Assembly (NCBI GenBank): GCA_900116395.1
Contig: FPAN01000003.1
Location: 124,001 to 188,000, forward strand
Source: Lachnospiraceae bacterium XBD2001
Lineage (GTDB): Bacteria; Bacillota; Clostridia; Lachnospirales; Lachnospiraceae
Length of the DNA stretch: 64,000 nucleotides
Direction: 5' to 3'
Program-made: the position numbers and the translations under genes
The notes under the pieces: generated by a model
The model's database searches: none
Told to the model about the DNA's origin: nothing
The model's input: the letters and a program-made list of their open reading frames with translations, nothing else
Shown: in pieces, positions 9,484-17,597 of the stretch
Layout of the letters: each line of letters starts with the position of its first letter
How positions within the stretch are numbered: the stretch's first letter is position 1

Positions 9484-11608
9484 GCGAGAGTTTCGCGCTC
9501 TGTTTTGTAATGTAACCGGATGGATTTTCATCGGAGTTACCATGGCCTTTTACGGCTTGTATTTTACTTTATACCAGTTGATGCAGGGATATGGCAGCAT
9601 TGGTTATACCTTAGGTGCGATTGTATTTGTCATGCTCCTTACAGCACCAATCCTTACCATGCGTATCTTCTCGGAAGAACGCAAGAACAAGACGGACCAG
9701 TTGATTATGACGGCACCGGTATCCACCATGAAGATTGTCCTTGGCAAGTATTTCGCCCTGGCTGCTACCTTTACCATTTGTGTGGGATTGATGGCGTTGT
9801 CCCCATTGCTGTTATCCTTCTTTGGGGAAGTGCCGTTCTTGACCGGATATGTGGCATTGCTTGGTTTTTATTTCTATGGATTAACCTGCCTGGCAATCGG
9901 CATGTTTGCTTCCTCTTTGACAGAGAATCAGCTGATTAGTGCGGTGTTATCCTTTGTGCTTTTGTTCCTTGGCTATGTCATGACGAATCTGACCAATATG
10001 ATTTCCTCTACCGGCAATCTGTTGACGAGGATTTTGAATTGTTATGATTTGTATACACCACTGAATGATTTCCTTGGTGGCAACCTGAATCTGGTAAATT
10101 TGGCTTACTATATTTCCGTTATTCTTCTGTGCCTGTTTTTGACCTATGAAGGCATCCAGAAGCGTAGATGGAGTGTTAGTTCTCGGAAGATCAGCTTCTC
10201 CGTATTCAGTAGCGTAACCTTCGTTCTGGGCCTTGTGATTATTGTGCTTTTGAATGTAGGAGTACGTGCGATTCCGTCCACCTATACGGCATTGGACTTT
10301 ACGGAGAGCGGTTTGTATTCCTTAAGTGATACCTCCAAGGAATACTTAAAGACCTTAGACCAGGATGTGACCTTGTATTATTACAATACCAAGTCTGCTT
10401 CCGATGATACGGTGAAGAAGCTTTTAACGAACTACAAGACGGCTTCTAAGCATATTAAGGTGAAGTATGTAAATCCAACCACAAATCCGGATTTTGCTTC
10501 CCAGTTCAATGAGGAAAAAATCAATTCCGACAGTGTTGTAGTTGCAACAGAAAATGCCCATAAGGTCATTGCCTATAATGAACTGTACGAGCTTACCACG
10601 GATTACAATTCCATGAGCTATGTACCTACCGGATTTGACGGTGAGGGACAGATTACCTCTGCCATTCATTATGTGACTTCCGAGGATCGTCCGGTGATCT
10701 ATACCTTGAGCGGACATAACGAGAAATCATTACCATCTTCTTTTACAGATGCTGTATCTAAGGCTAATATAGAAGTTGAAAGCTTGAATTTTATGGCTGC
10801 AGATATTGTGCCAGAAGATGCTCAGGCAGTCGTGGTCTTAGGACCTCAAATGGACTTTACTGAAGATGATGTGAAAAAGTTAGAAGCTTATCTGGACAAT
10901 GGCGGAACGTTGATTGCTTCTGTTGCATATAATTCGATTGATGAGTTACCTAATTTTAGAGGCATCATAGAACGTTATGGTGTGACTGTAAAGTCTGGTG
11001 TTATTGCGGAAGGTGATACAGATTATTGCTATGGAAATATTTTTAATCTGCTTCCAGATGTTAGTGGAGTTGAAGTTAACGGTAACTTGTCCGGACGGTA
11101 CAATATTTTTGCTCCGGCGGCTACAGGATTCGGCTATGAAGAAAAAGAAGGCTTTAGTTATACTCAGTTGATGAGGACATCTGATGATGCTTATTTGGTG
11201 TCATTAGATACTTTGAAAGAGAAGTTGAGTCAGACGACTGGAGAAGATAACACAGTGGATGTTTCAAAAGAAGATGCTAGTGAGAACGGTCCTTTTACCA
11301 TCGGATTGAATGTTACGGCAGATAATCATAGTAGCATATATCTATATGGTTCATCAGATATGTTCACAGATGGTGCTAGTGCTATGGTCTCTGGAAAAAA
11401 TGCAATGCTCTTCGGACAGCTGATTACTACCATAACCAGCAATGGAGAAGATACTAGTGTTGTGGTTCCGGTGAAGTCCTTTGACGCACCGAGTCTTACC
11501 GTAACGGATTATGCAATTCATATGTACGGTATGCTGTGGGGCATTCTGTTGCCACTGGCATCCATCATTCTTGGAATTGTCATTTTCGTATTACGTCGTA
11601 GAAGATAA
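9467..11608 (+). CDS. ABC-2 permease fused to a GldG-type auxiliary domain
   Basis: The 713-aa protein joins two parts. Residues about 1-265 are an ABC-2 permease with about six to seven membrane segments (the family motif MRIFSEERKNKTDQLIMTAPVS near residue 66). The rest is a large extracytoplasmic GldG-like domain (ABC_transp_aux/DUF7088 type: TESGLYSLSDTSKEYLKTL, ITSAIHYVTSEDRPVIYTLSGHNE) closed by a C-terminal membrane helix and an RRRR tail. In Bacteroidetes, GldF and GldG are separate partners of GldA; the fused form is common in Firmicutes. It pairs with the ATPase upstream. Bases about 10,730-11,460 use different codons from the flanks (little TCC or ACC; many GAA, TCT/AGT and ATA), suggesting a recombined segment. 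Confidence 0.88.
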   Translation: MTAIFKREFRALFCNVTGWIFIGVTMAFYGLYFTLYQLMQGYGSIGYTLGAIVFVMLLTAPILTMRIFSEERKNKTDQLIMTAPVSTMKIVLGKYFALAATFTICVGLMALSPLLLSFFGEVPFLTGYVALLGFYFYGLTCLAIGMFASSLTENQLISAVLSFVLLFLGYVMTNLTNMISSTGNLLTRILNCYDLYTPLNDFLGGNLNLVNLAYYISVILLCLFLTYEGIQKRRWSVSSRKISFSVFSSVTFVLGLVIIVLLNVGVRAIPSTYTALDFTESGLYSLSDTSKEYLKTLDQDVTLYYYNTKSASDDTVKKLLTNYKTASKHIKVKYVNPTTNPDFASQFNEEKINSDSVVVATENAHKVIAYNELYELTTDYNSMSYVPTGFDGEGQITSAIHYVTSEDRPVIYTLSGHNEKSLPSSFTDAVSKANIEVESLNFMAADIVPEDAQAVVVLGPQMDFTEDDVKKLEAYLDNGGTLIASVAYNSIDELPNFRGIIERYGVTVKSGVIAEGDTDYCYGNIFNLLPDVSGVEVNGNLSGRYNIFAPAATGFGYEEKEGFSYTQLMRTSDDAYLVSLDTLKEKLSQTTGEDNTVDVSKEDASENGPFTIGLNVTADNHSSIYLYGSSDMFTDGASAMVSGKNAMLFGQLITTITSNGEDTSVVVPVKSFDAPSLTVTDYAIHMYGMLWGILLPLASIILGIVIFVLRRRR

Positions 11609-11612
11609 AAAG

Positions 11613-11653
11613 AAAGACGACAATGAGATTAGTTCTCGTTGTCGTCTTTTTTT
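11613..11653. terminator. Bidirectional intrinsic terminator shared by convergent genes
   Basis: A 15-bp stem (11613-11627 with 11635-11649, one G-U pair) has a T run on the + side (11647-11653) and an A run on the other side that becomes a T run on the minus strand. It lies 4 bases after the + strand permease stop, and its right arm encodes the C-terminal residues of the minus-strand gene. Confidence 0.85.
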
Positions 11654-11838
11654 GCAATGCGAAGGAATACGCCCATCACCCATAACATCACCGGAATCAC
11701 AATGGTAGCGGCAACGGATGCAGCCAGCATGGTGTAGGTCTTCGGGTTGTCAATGATGGCAAAAATCAAGGTAGAAACATAGAGTGCTACCAACAGGACA
11801 ATTCCCACAATTGCAAGGACTTGTTTTGTTTTTTTCAT
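11629..11838 (-). CDS. Small two-helix membrane protein, function unknown
   Basis: The 69-aa protein begins MKKTKQVLAIVGIVLLVALY and has two hydrophobic segments (about residues 7-28 and 36-60) and a charged tail, KKDDNEN. I do not recognise a family beyond the small membrane proteins common in clostridia. The start (11838) follows GAGGT on the minus strand, and a TTGACA-17-TAGGAT promoter lies upstream, which supports a real gene. A longer reading frame upstream of this Met runs across both promoters and is not credible. The 3' end lies inside the shared terminator hairpin. Confidence 0.72.
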   Translation of the reverse strand: MKKTKQVLAIVGIVLLVALYVSTLIFAIIDNPKTYTMLAASVAATIVIPVMLWVMGVFLRIAKKDDNEN

Positions 11839-11863
11839 AATGTACCTCGCTACTTTCTTTTTT

Positions 11864-11892
11864 ATCCTAGAGAATGGAAGAATTCTTGTCAA
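11864..11892 (-). promoter_or_regulatory. Promoter of the small membrane protein (minus strand)
   Basis: Read on the minus strand, TTGACA (11892-11887) is 17 bases from TAGGAT (11869-11864). The predicted start of transcription is about 20 bases before the ATG. The -35 overlaps the -35 of the divergent + strand promoter. Confidence 0.7.
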
Positions 11893-11915
11893 TAGTGGGC
11901 TTGTAATGTTATAAT
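11886..11915 (+). promoter_or_regulatory. Promoter of the SEC-C gene
   Basis: TTGTCA (11886-11891) is 18 bases from a perfect TATAAT (11910-11915). Transcription would begin near 11922, giving a leader of about 60 bases. Confidence 0.7.
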
Positions 11916-11981
11916 GACACTCGTGTAAAAATACGAATATCAGCGGCTTGATGGTCGTTGGAGGATAGAAGGAGAGTAACA

Positions 11982-12485
11982 ATGGCATTATTAGAAGAGT
12001 GGAAGAAAATTGCCTATGATCGTAACCTGGATCGAGGCGCACTGGAGAGATTCTGGAATGATTATTTCCTGAAGGAGAAGAGCATTTATGAGAAGCTCTT
12101 AACCGACCCGAATATCTCTGTGAAGGGTACCGTGAAGGAATTGGCTGAAAAGTACGGCATTACCACATTGGAGATGGCCGGATTCTTGGATGGTATCAAT
12201 GATTCCTTAGTAGAAGAGAATCCGATTGAGACTATGGACGAGGATACCGAAGTATCTTTGGTTTTCGATAAAGAGAAGTTGTACATGAACATGGTAGATG
12301 CCCGTGCGGATTGGTTGTATAACCTTCCACAGTGGGAGAACATCTTCGATGAGGCTAAGCGTAAGGAATTATTCTTAGAGCAGCGCAAGTCCGGAACCAT
12401 TCACGTAGAGAAGAAGGTTGGACGTAACGATCCATGCCCATGCGGAAGTGGTAAAAAGTACAAATATTGCTGCGGCAAGAAGTAA
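11982..12485 (+). CDS. SEC-C metal-binding domain protein
   Basis: The 167-aa protein ends in a SEC-C zinc-binding motif ([21 protein letters not shown] region, CxC...CC), the same module found at the SecA C-terminus and in many small proteins of unknown role. The first 140 residues are mostly helical and acidic ([21 protein letters not shown] looks like a helix-turn-helix-sized segment), with no recognisable enzyme motif. ATG 11982 is chosen because AAGGAGA (11969-11975) sits 6 bases in front; the in-frame TTG at 11958 lies upstream of it. The gene is transcribed alone between a divergent promoter and the thrS leader. It may bind SecB-like partners or ribosomes, but that is a guess. Confidence 0.85.
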   Translation: MALLEEWKKIAYDRNLDRGALERFWNDYFLKEKSIYEKLLTDPNISVKGTVKELAEKYGITTLEMAGFLDGINDSLVEENPIETMDEDTEVSLVFDKEKLYMNMVDARADWLYNLPQWENIFDEAKRKELFLEQRKSGTIHVEKKVGRNDPCPCGSGKKYKYCCGKK

Positions 12486-12504
12486 TTTTTCGTTAGTTTT
12501 CAAA

Positions 12505-12533
12505 TTGATTTTATAAGCGCATGCGTTTATATT
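12505..12533 (+). promoter_or_regulatory. Predicted promoter of the thrS leader
   Basis: TTGATT (12505-12510) is 17 bases from TATATT (12528-12533), placing the RNA start near 12540, just before T-box stem I. A CGCATGCG palindrome (12518-12525) lies in the spacer. Confidence 0.55.
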
Positions 12534-12539
12534 AAACAT

Positions 12540-12778
12540 AACACGTTGAGAAGAACAGTAAGTATATTTGATGTCTTCCAGAGAGCGTTGCATATGGTGA
12601 GAGCAATGCAGAATAGGATATACCGAACACCATCTTTGAGTGGCTCTTAATCGAGTCCGGTGACTCCGTTATCGTCGTAATGAGTGATCCCGTTTTTTTT
12701 CGGGGTAAGCAGGGTGGAACCGCGAATTTATTCGTCCCATGCAGGAAGCTAAGGCTTTTGCGTGGGACTTATTTTTTT
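12540..12778 (+). promoter_or_regulatory. T-box riboswitch (threonine) with terminator
   Basis: The leader RNA senses uncharged tRNA and controls thrS by antitermination. The T-box motif AGGGTGGAACCGCG is exact at 12711-12724. AGAGAG and GGTGAGAG motifs of stem I lie near 12580-12602. The likely specifier is ACC (12629-12631) in GAACACCATC, a threonine codon that fits the downstream gene. The terminator stem pairs GTCCCATGCA (12734-12743) with TGCGTGGGAC (12759-12768), followed by TTATTTTTTT. The specifier assignment is by eye. Confidence 0.93.
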
Positions 12779-12819
12779 CACGCAAGCCGAAATCACTTAT
12801 TTTTTTAGGAGGATCTATT

Positions 12820-14871
12820 ATGAAAATCACATTAAAAGACGGATCTAGCAAAGAATATGCTTCTTCCATGTCCATCATCGATATCGCATCCGATATCAGT
12901 GAAGGCTTGGCCAGAGTTGCATGTGCAGGCGAAGTGAACGGTGAAGTGAAGGATTTACGTACCGTGATCTCCGAGGACTGCAACTTGAACATTTTAACCG
13001 CCAATGACCCGGAGGGCTTGCGCGTGCTTCGTCACAGTACATCTCATGTTTTGGCCCAGGCTGTTAAGAATTTATATCCGGAAGCGAAGCTTGCAATCGG
13101 ACCGGCAATTGATGAAGGATTTTATTATGACTTTGACTGCCAGTCTTTTACCAGAGAAGATTTGGATGCCATTGAGGCAGAGATGAAGAAAATCATCAAG
13201 ACCGGCGCAGAGTTGAAATATTTTGAGTTGCCACGTGCAGAGGCAATTCAGTTGATGAAGGATCGCAACGAACCTTATAAGGTAGAATTGATTGAGGACT
13301 TGCCGGAGGATGCAACCATTTCCTTCTATGAGCAGGGCGATGGATTCGTAGATTTGTGTGCAGGCCCACACATCATGAAGATCAACAAGAACATGATGAA
13401 GGCCTTCAAGTTGATTTCTTCTTCCGGAGCATACTGGAGAGGCGATGAGCACAACGCAATGTTGACCCGTATTTACGGAACCGCTTTCCCAAGCAAGGAT
13501 GAGTTGAACGCTTACTTAGAAGAGTTGGCAGAGCGTAAGAACCGTGATCACAATAAGTTGGGCCGTGAGATGGATTTGTTTACCACCGTTGATGTAATCG
13601 GTCAGGGACTTCCTCTTTTCATGCCGAAGGGAACCAAGATTATCCAGAAGTTACAGCGTTGGATTGAGGACCTGGAGGATTATGAGTGGGGCTATGTTCG
13701 TACCCGTACTCCTTACATGGCGAAGTCCACACTGTATAAGATTTCCGATCACTGGTATCACTACAAAGACGGTATGTTTACCATGAATGAGATTGCATTG
13801 GATAAGGAAGAAGAGGAGCGTCAGAGCGGACGTGTAGTTCGTGGTATCGAGGATCTTGCTTCCTTGGAGCAGGATGCAGACAGCGATGTATATGCACTTC
13901 GTCCGATGACCTGCCCATTCCAGTACTTCGTATACAAGGCTAGACCAAAGAGCTATCGTGATCTTCCATATCGTATGGGTGAGACTTCTACCTTGTTCCG
14001 TAACGAGGATTCCGGTGAGATGCACGGACTTACCCGTGTTCGCCAGTTCACTATCTCCGAAGGCCACTTGGTATGTACTCCGGAACAGATTGATGAAGAG
14101 TTCAAGAACTGTGTAAAGCTTGCAAAGTATTGCTTAACAACTCTTGGATTAGAGAACGATGTAACCTATCGTATGTCTAAGTGGGATCCGGAGAATGCAG
14201 ACCATTATCTTGGAACTGCTGAGGATTGGGATCGTGTTCAGGATGCCATGCGTACCATCTTGGATGAAATCGGTTTGGATTACACCGAGGCTGCCGGCGA
14301 GGCTGCTTTCTACGGACCGAAGCTGGATATCCAGGCCAAGAACGTATACGGCAAAGAAGATACCATGATTACCATTCAGTTGGATATGTTCTTAGCAGAA
14401 CGTTACGATATGAGTTATACTGATAAGGACGGACAGAAGAAGCGTCCATACATCATTCATAGAACTTCTATGGGATGTTATGAGCGTACCTTGGCTTGGT
14501 TAATCGAGAAGTATGCAGGCAAGCTCCCAACATGGTTATGCCCGGAGCAGGTTCGTATTCTTCCGATTTCCGAGAAGTACTTCGATTATGCAGACAAGGT
14601 ATTCGCAGAGCTTCGTAAGGCCGGTGTGGATGTAACCGTTGACCGTCGTTCCGAGAAGATCGGTTACAAGATTCGTGAGGCTCGTAACGAGAAGGTTCCT
14701 TACATGTTAATCGTTGGCGAGAAGGAGCAGGAAGACGGTACCGTATCTATGCGTAGCCGTTACGACGGAGATGCCGGTGCGATTGCACTTTCTGAGTTTG
14801 TCGCTAATATTACAGAGGAAATCCGTACCAAGGAAATCCGTAAGGAATATGTAGAAGAAAAAGCAGAGTAA
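12820..14871 (+). CDS. thrS: Threonyl-tRNA synthetase
   Basis: The 683-aa class II synthetase charges tRNA-Thr. In order it has an N-terminal TGS domain (residues about 1-62), the editing domain (HSTSHVLAQAV near 73, DLCAGPHI near 180) and the catalytic core. The zinc ligands appear intact: Cys in LRPMTCPFQYF, His in TISEGHLV and His in IIHRTSMGCYER; an anticodon-binding domain ends the protein. RPMTCPFQYF departs from the common RPMNCPGHM form and suggests a divergent clostridial subfamily. ATG 12820 follows TTAGGAGG (12805-12812); the frame is open further back to 12739, but that lies in the T-box terminator. The T-box controls expression. Confidence 0.96.
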   Translation: MKITLKDGSSKEYASSMSIIDIASDISEGLARVACAGEVNGEVKDLRTVISEDCNLNILTANDPEGLRVLRHSTSHVLAQAVKNLYPEAKLAIGPAIDEGFYYDFDCQSFTREDLDAIEAEMKKIIKTGAELKYFELPRAEAIQLMKDRNEPYKVELIEDLPEDATISFYEQGDGFVDLCAGPHIMKINKNMMKAFKLISSSGAYWRGDEHNAMLTRIYGTAFPSKDELNAYLEELAERKNRDHNKLGREMDLFTTVDVIGQGLPLFMPKGTKIIQKLQRWIEDLEDYEWGYVRTRTPYMAKSTLYKISDHWYHYKDGMFTMNEIALDKEEEERQSGRVVRGIEDLASLEQDADSDVYALRPMTCPFQYFVYKARPKSYRDLPYRMGETSTLFRNEDSGEMHGLTRVRQFTISEGHLVCTPEQIDEEFKNCVKLAKYCLTTLGLENDVTYRMSKWDPENADHYLGTAEDWDRVQDAMRTILDEIGLDYTEAAGEAAFYGPKLDIQAKNVYGKEDTMITIQLDMFLAERYDMSYTDKDGQKKRPYIIHRTSMGCYERTLAWLIEKYAGKLPTWLCPEQVRILPISEKYFDYADKVFAELRKAGVDVTVDRRSEKIGYKIREARNEKVPYMLIVGEKEQEDGTVSMRSRYDGDAGAIALSEFVANITEEIRTKEIRKEYVEEKAE

Positions 14872-14875
14872 TTCA

Positions 14876-16198
14876 ATGAATAAAAAGTTATTATCTATGT
14901 TGATCCTGGCAGCTGTTGTTTTTACAACAACTGCCTGCGGTCAAAAGAAAGAAGAACCTGAGGTGGCACCGGAGGAAGCCCGTGAGGAAGTATCGGATTA
15001 CAGCCAGCTTAGCGTGAAGCAGTTGGAGGTCCTGACCTATGAGCAGGATGGAGAAGCTGCATACTATTTGGGCTTAATTTACGATTACGGTACCGAAGAT
15101 GTTCCGCAGAATTTCAGCAAAGCCTTTGATTGGTATATGAAGGCGGTTGAATACGGAGATTTGCGCGGCAATATCGGCCTGGGTTATCTGTATTTGAATG
15201 GCTGTGGCGTGGATGCAGACTATGATGCGGCGGCTGATTTTTTCCAGGCTGCAGTTGATGCGGAATTGCCGGAAGGCTATGTTGGATTGGCCCGCATTGC
15301 GATGAGTCAGTACGAAGAGGAAGTGGGCAGCTACAATCTTACAGCCTGGGATGATATGGAGAACGCGCTCTATTTAGAGACCAATCCAATCATCATTGAA
15401 GAGGAGAAAGACTCCAAGGAAGAAGAAACGCCTGCACCGGCGCAGCCGGAGACCCCTACGGTTTCCGTGAAGGATACGCCGGAATATGCGGCCTTACAAG
15501 AGAAGGTTGCTGCGGCCGGTGAGACTTACGGCAGTGACATTTATGAGAATCTAAAGGTTGCCTATGATGCCGGCAATCTGGATGCCATGTATTATATGGG
15601 CTATATCCAGGAACGCGGGATTGGTGTGGAGCGTGATTTGGATGCTGCTGTGAAGAAGTACCAGGCCGTTGCGAAGAATACCAGCGATAAGATTTGGGAT
15701 CAATATGCCATCAACAGTGCACATACCAGACTTGGCATCCTCTATATGGGTGGTAAGTGGTTTGCACCGGATGAGAAGATGGCATTGGAACAGTTCCAGA
15801 CAGCGGCAGATAACGGCTTTGCTATGGCACAGTATTATATGGGTATTCTGTATCAGATGGGCCTTGGTGTGGATCGTGATTACGAGACGGCACTGACCTG
15901 GTTTGAACAGGCATGCACCCAGGACTATGCACCGGCGATTTGCCAGATGGGATATATTTACTTTAACGGACTTGGCGTTGATGCCAATTACGGACAGGCT
16001 GCATACTACCAGAAGCTTGCAGCGGCACAGGGATATGTTCCTGCGCAGATTAATCTGGGATATATGTACGAAAACGGATATGGCGTAGACCAAAATCTTG
16101 AGACAGCATTGGCTTATTACAAGCTTGCGGAGACTTCCGGATATGAGGGCGTCTCTGAAGCAATCGCCAGAGTAGAATTACTCTTGAAGGATATGTAA
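14876..16198 (+). CDS. Sel1-repeat lipoprotein
   Basis: The 440-aa protein has a lipoprotein signal peptide (MNKKLLSMLILAAVVF..., lipid-modified Cys in TTACGQ at about residue 21), then an acidic linker and at least seven Sel1-like (SLR, TPR-type) repeats such as AYYLGLIYDYG, GNIGLGYLYLNGCGV and AQYYMGILYQMGLGV in two blocks. A Glu/Pro-rich linker near residues 180-200 separates the blocks. SLR proteins act as adaptors in protein complexes; the partner here is unknown, but the adjoining CapA-like lipoprotein is an obvious candidate because the genes overlap (TAATG). It starts 4 bases after thrS with no strong ribosome binding site, so it may depend on thrS translation. Confidence 0.88.
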   Translation: MNKKLLSMLILAAVVFTTTACGQKKEEPEVAPEEAREEVSDYSQLSVKQLEVLTYEQDGEAAYYLGLIYDYGTEDVPQNFSKAFDWYMKAVEYGDLRGNIGLGYLYLNGCGVDADYDAAADFFQAAVDAELPEGYVGLARIAMSQYEEEVGSYNLTAWDDMENALYLETNPIIIEEEKDSKEEETPAPAQPETPTVSVKDTPEYAALQEKVAAAGETYGSDIYENLKVAYDAGNLDAMYYMGYIQERGIGVERDLDAAVKKYQAVAKNTSDKIWDQYAINSAHTRLGILYMGGKWFAPDEKMALEQFQTAADNGFAMAQYYMGILYQMGLGVDRDYETALTWFEQACTQDYAPAICQMGYIYFNGLGVDANYGQAAYYQKLAAAQGYVPAQINLGYMYENGYGVDQNLETALAYYKLAETSGYEGVSEAIARVELLLKDM

Positions 16199-17574
16199 TG
16201 AAAAAATGGGGCTTATTACCTTTGATACTAATCGTATCAACTGCGCTCTGTGGTTGTCAGCATGAGACTTCGGACGCAAGCGTGTCTTCCCCAATGCGGG
16301 AGACCACAACGAATGAAGTTCATATTGTAGATTTGCAGGACCGTTATGCGAAGGTCTTAGAAAGTGCTTCTGCGGATTTTATCGGTCATCATCCCATTGA
16401 TGAGGGATTCATGACTTGGTACACCAATACCTACGGGGTAGAGGCACTGGATGCTTTGATGGAGTCCTCAGATTATAAGAACCCGGAGGAATGGTATAGA
16501 GCCTGTGGGAACAGTATCCATGTCTTATGGTATCAATACTGTAAGGCAACGGGATTACAGTTCTATGAATTCGGTAACATCTATGAACCGACGACAGCAT
16601 CATCGGATGCCATCACATTTACCTTTACCGGTGATGTGAATTTGGCGGAGGGTGTTGCAACTAGGAATTTCATGGACCGGCAGAAGAACGGTCTTGTGGA
16701 TTGTTTTTCACCGGACCTTCTGAAACTGATGCAGGAGGCGGATGTTTTCGTTGTAAATAACGAATTCGCTTTTACCAATCGGGGAACGGCCCTATCCGGT
16801 AAGGCCTTTACCTTCCGGGCAGATCCGAAGCTGGTCACACAGATTGCTGCCATTGGAACCGATGTGGTCACCCTTGGCAACAACCACGTATGGGATTACG
16901 GTGAAATCGGAATGAAGGATACCCTTTCTACATTCCGTGATATCGAGATGCCGTATATTGGTGCCGGCGAGAATCTTGACGAAGCCGAGAAGATTATTTA
17001 TTATGTGGCCGGAGGCCGTAAAATTGCTCTGGTGGATGCAACCCAGATTGAGCGTACCTACGACTATACGAAAGAGGCAACAGACAGTAGAGCCGGCGTT
17101 TTGAAGTGCCTTCATCCAGATAAGTATTGCAGCGTGATTTCCCGTGCAAAAAAGAATGCGGATTTTGTAATAGCTGTGGTACACTGGGGTACGGAAGGAA
17201 ATGCTATGTATGGTCAAGATCAGGTGAATCTGGCCAATGCATTTATCTCTTCCGGAGCAGATATTATTATCGGAGGTCATCCACATTGCTTACAGGGTAT
17301 TGAATTTGTAGGGGATGTTCCGATATACTACAGTCTTGGGAACTATTGGTTTTCCAGTACCAGTAATATGCCAACCGCGTATGATACCGGATTGGCCCAA
17401 GTAACGGTTCATTCCGACGGGAAGACGGATCTTCGGTTCGTTCCTTGTCGATTTGAATTTGGAGTCACCTCCTTAGTTACGGACAATAATGACAGTCGTG
17501 CAATCTACGATTATGTAGAGAGCATTTCCAATACCATCCGGATTTCCGATGATGGTGCAGTTACTCACAAATAA
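16198..17574 (+). CDS. CapA-family lipoprotein (PGA_cap metallophosphatase fold)
   Basis: The 458-aa protein has a lipoprotein signal ending in ALCGC, so it is anchored outside the membrane. Residues about 135-400 form a CapA/PgsA-type domain with the calcineurin-like metal motifs: FTGDVNLAEG, NNEFAF, TLGNNHVWDYG, VVHWGTE, IIGGHPHCLQG and YSLGNYWFS. CapA proteins take part in poly-gamma-glutamate synthesis, but no capB or capC gene is near, so the substrate is open. The ATG overlaps the Sel1-lipoprotein stop (TAATG), making a likely pair at the cell surface. About 110 residues between the signal and the catalytic domain have no recognised motif. Confidence 0.87.
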   Translation: MKKWGLLPLILIVSTALCGCQHETSDASVSSPMRETTTNEVHIVDLQDRYAKVLESASADFIGHHPIDEGFMTWYTNTYGVEALDALMESSDYKNPEEWYRACGNSIHVLWYQYCKATGLQFYEFGNIYEPTTASSDAITFTFTGDVNLAEGVATRNFMDRQKNGLVDCFSPDLLKLMQEADVFVVNNEFAFTNRGTALSGKAFTFRADPKLVTQIAAIGTDVVTLGNNHVWDYGEIGMKDTLSTFRDIEMPYIGAGENLDEAEKIIYYVAGGRKIALVDATQIERTYDYTKEATDSRAGVLKCLHPDKYCSVISRAKKNADFVIAVVHWGTEGNAMYGQDQVNLANAFISSGADIIIGGHPHCLQGIEFVGDVPIYYSLGNYWFSSTSNMPTAYDTGLAQVTVHSDGKTDLRFVPCRFEFGVTSLVTDNNDSRAIYDYVESISNTIRISDDGAVTHK

Positions 17575-17597
17575 CAAAACACATGGAGGAATTTAGA

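Noticed and set aside
11629..12042. Longer minus-strand frame (137 aa) for the small membrane protein
   Set aside because: The upstream part crosses both divergent promoters and a GAGGT site precedes the internal Met at 11838.
12518..12525. CGCATGCG palindrome in the spacer of the thrS promoter
   Set aside because: An 8-base palindrome is expected by chance this often, and T-box control already explains regulation.
12739..12819. Longer N-terminus for ThrRS
   Set aside because: These bases form the T-box terminator and its T run; the family N-terminus and AAGGAGG-type site point to 12820.
16222..16240. TTGATAC/GTATCAA hairpin in the CapA-like signal peptide codons
   Set aside because: Seven pairs, AT-rich and with no T run; too weak to interpret.
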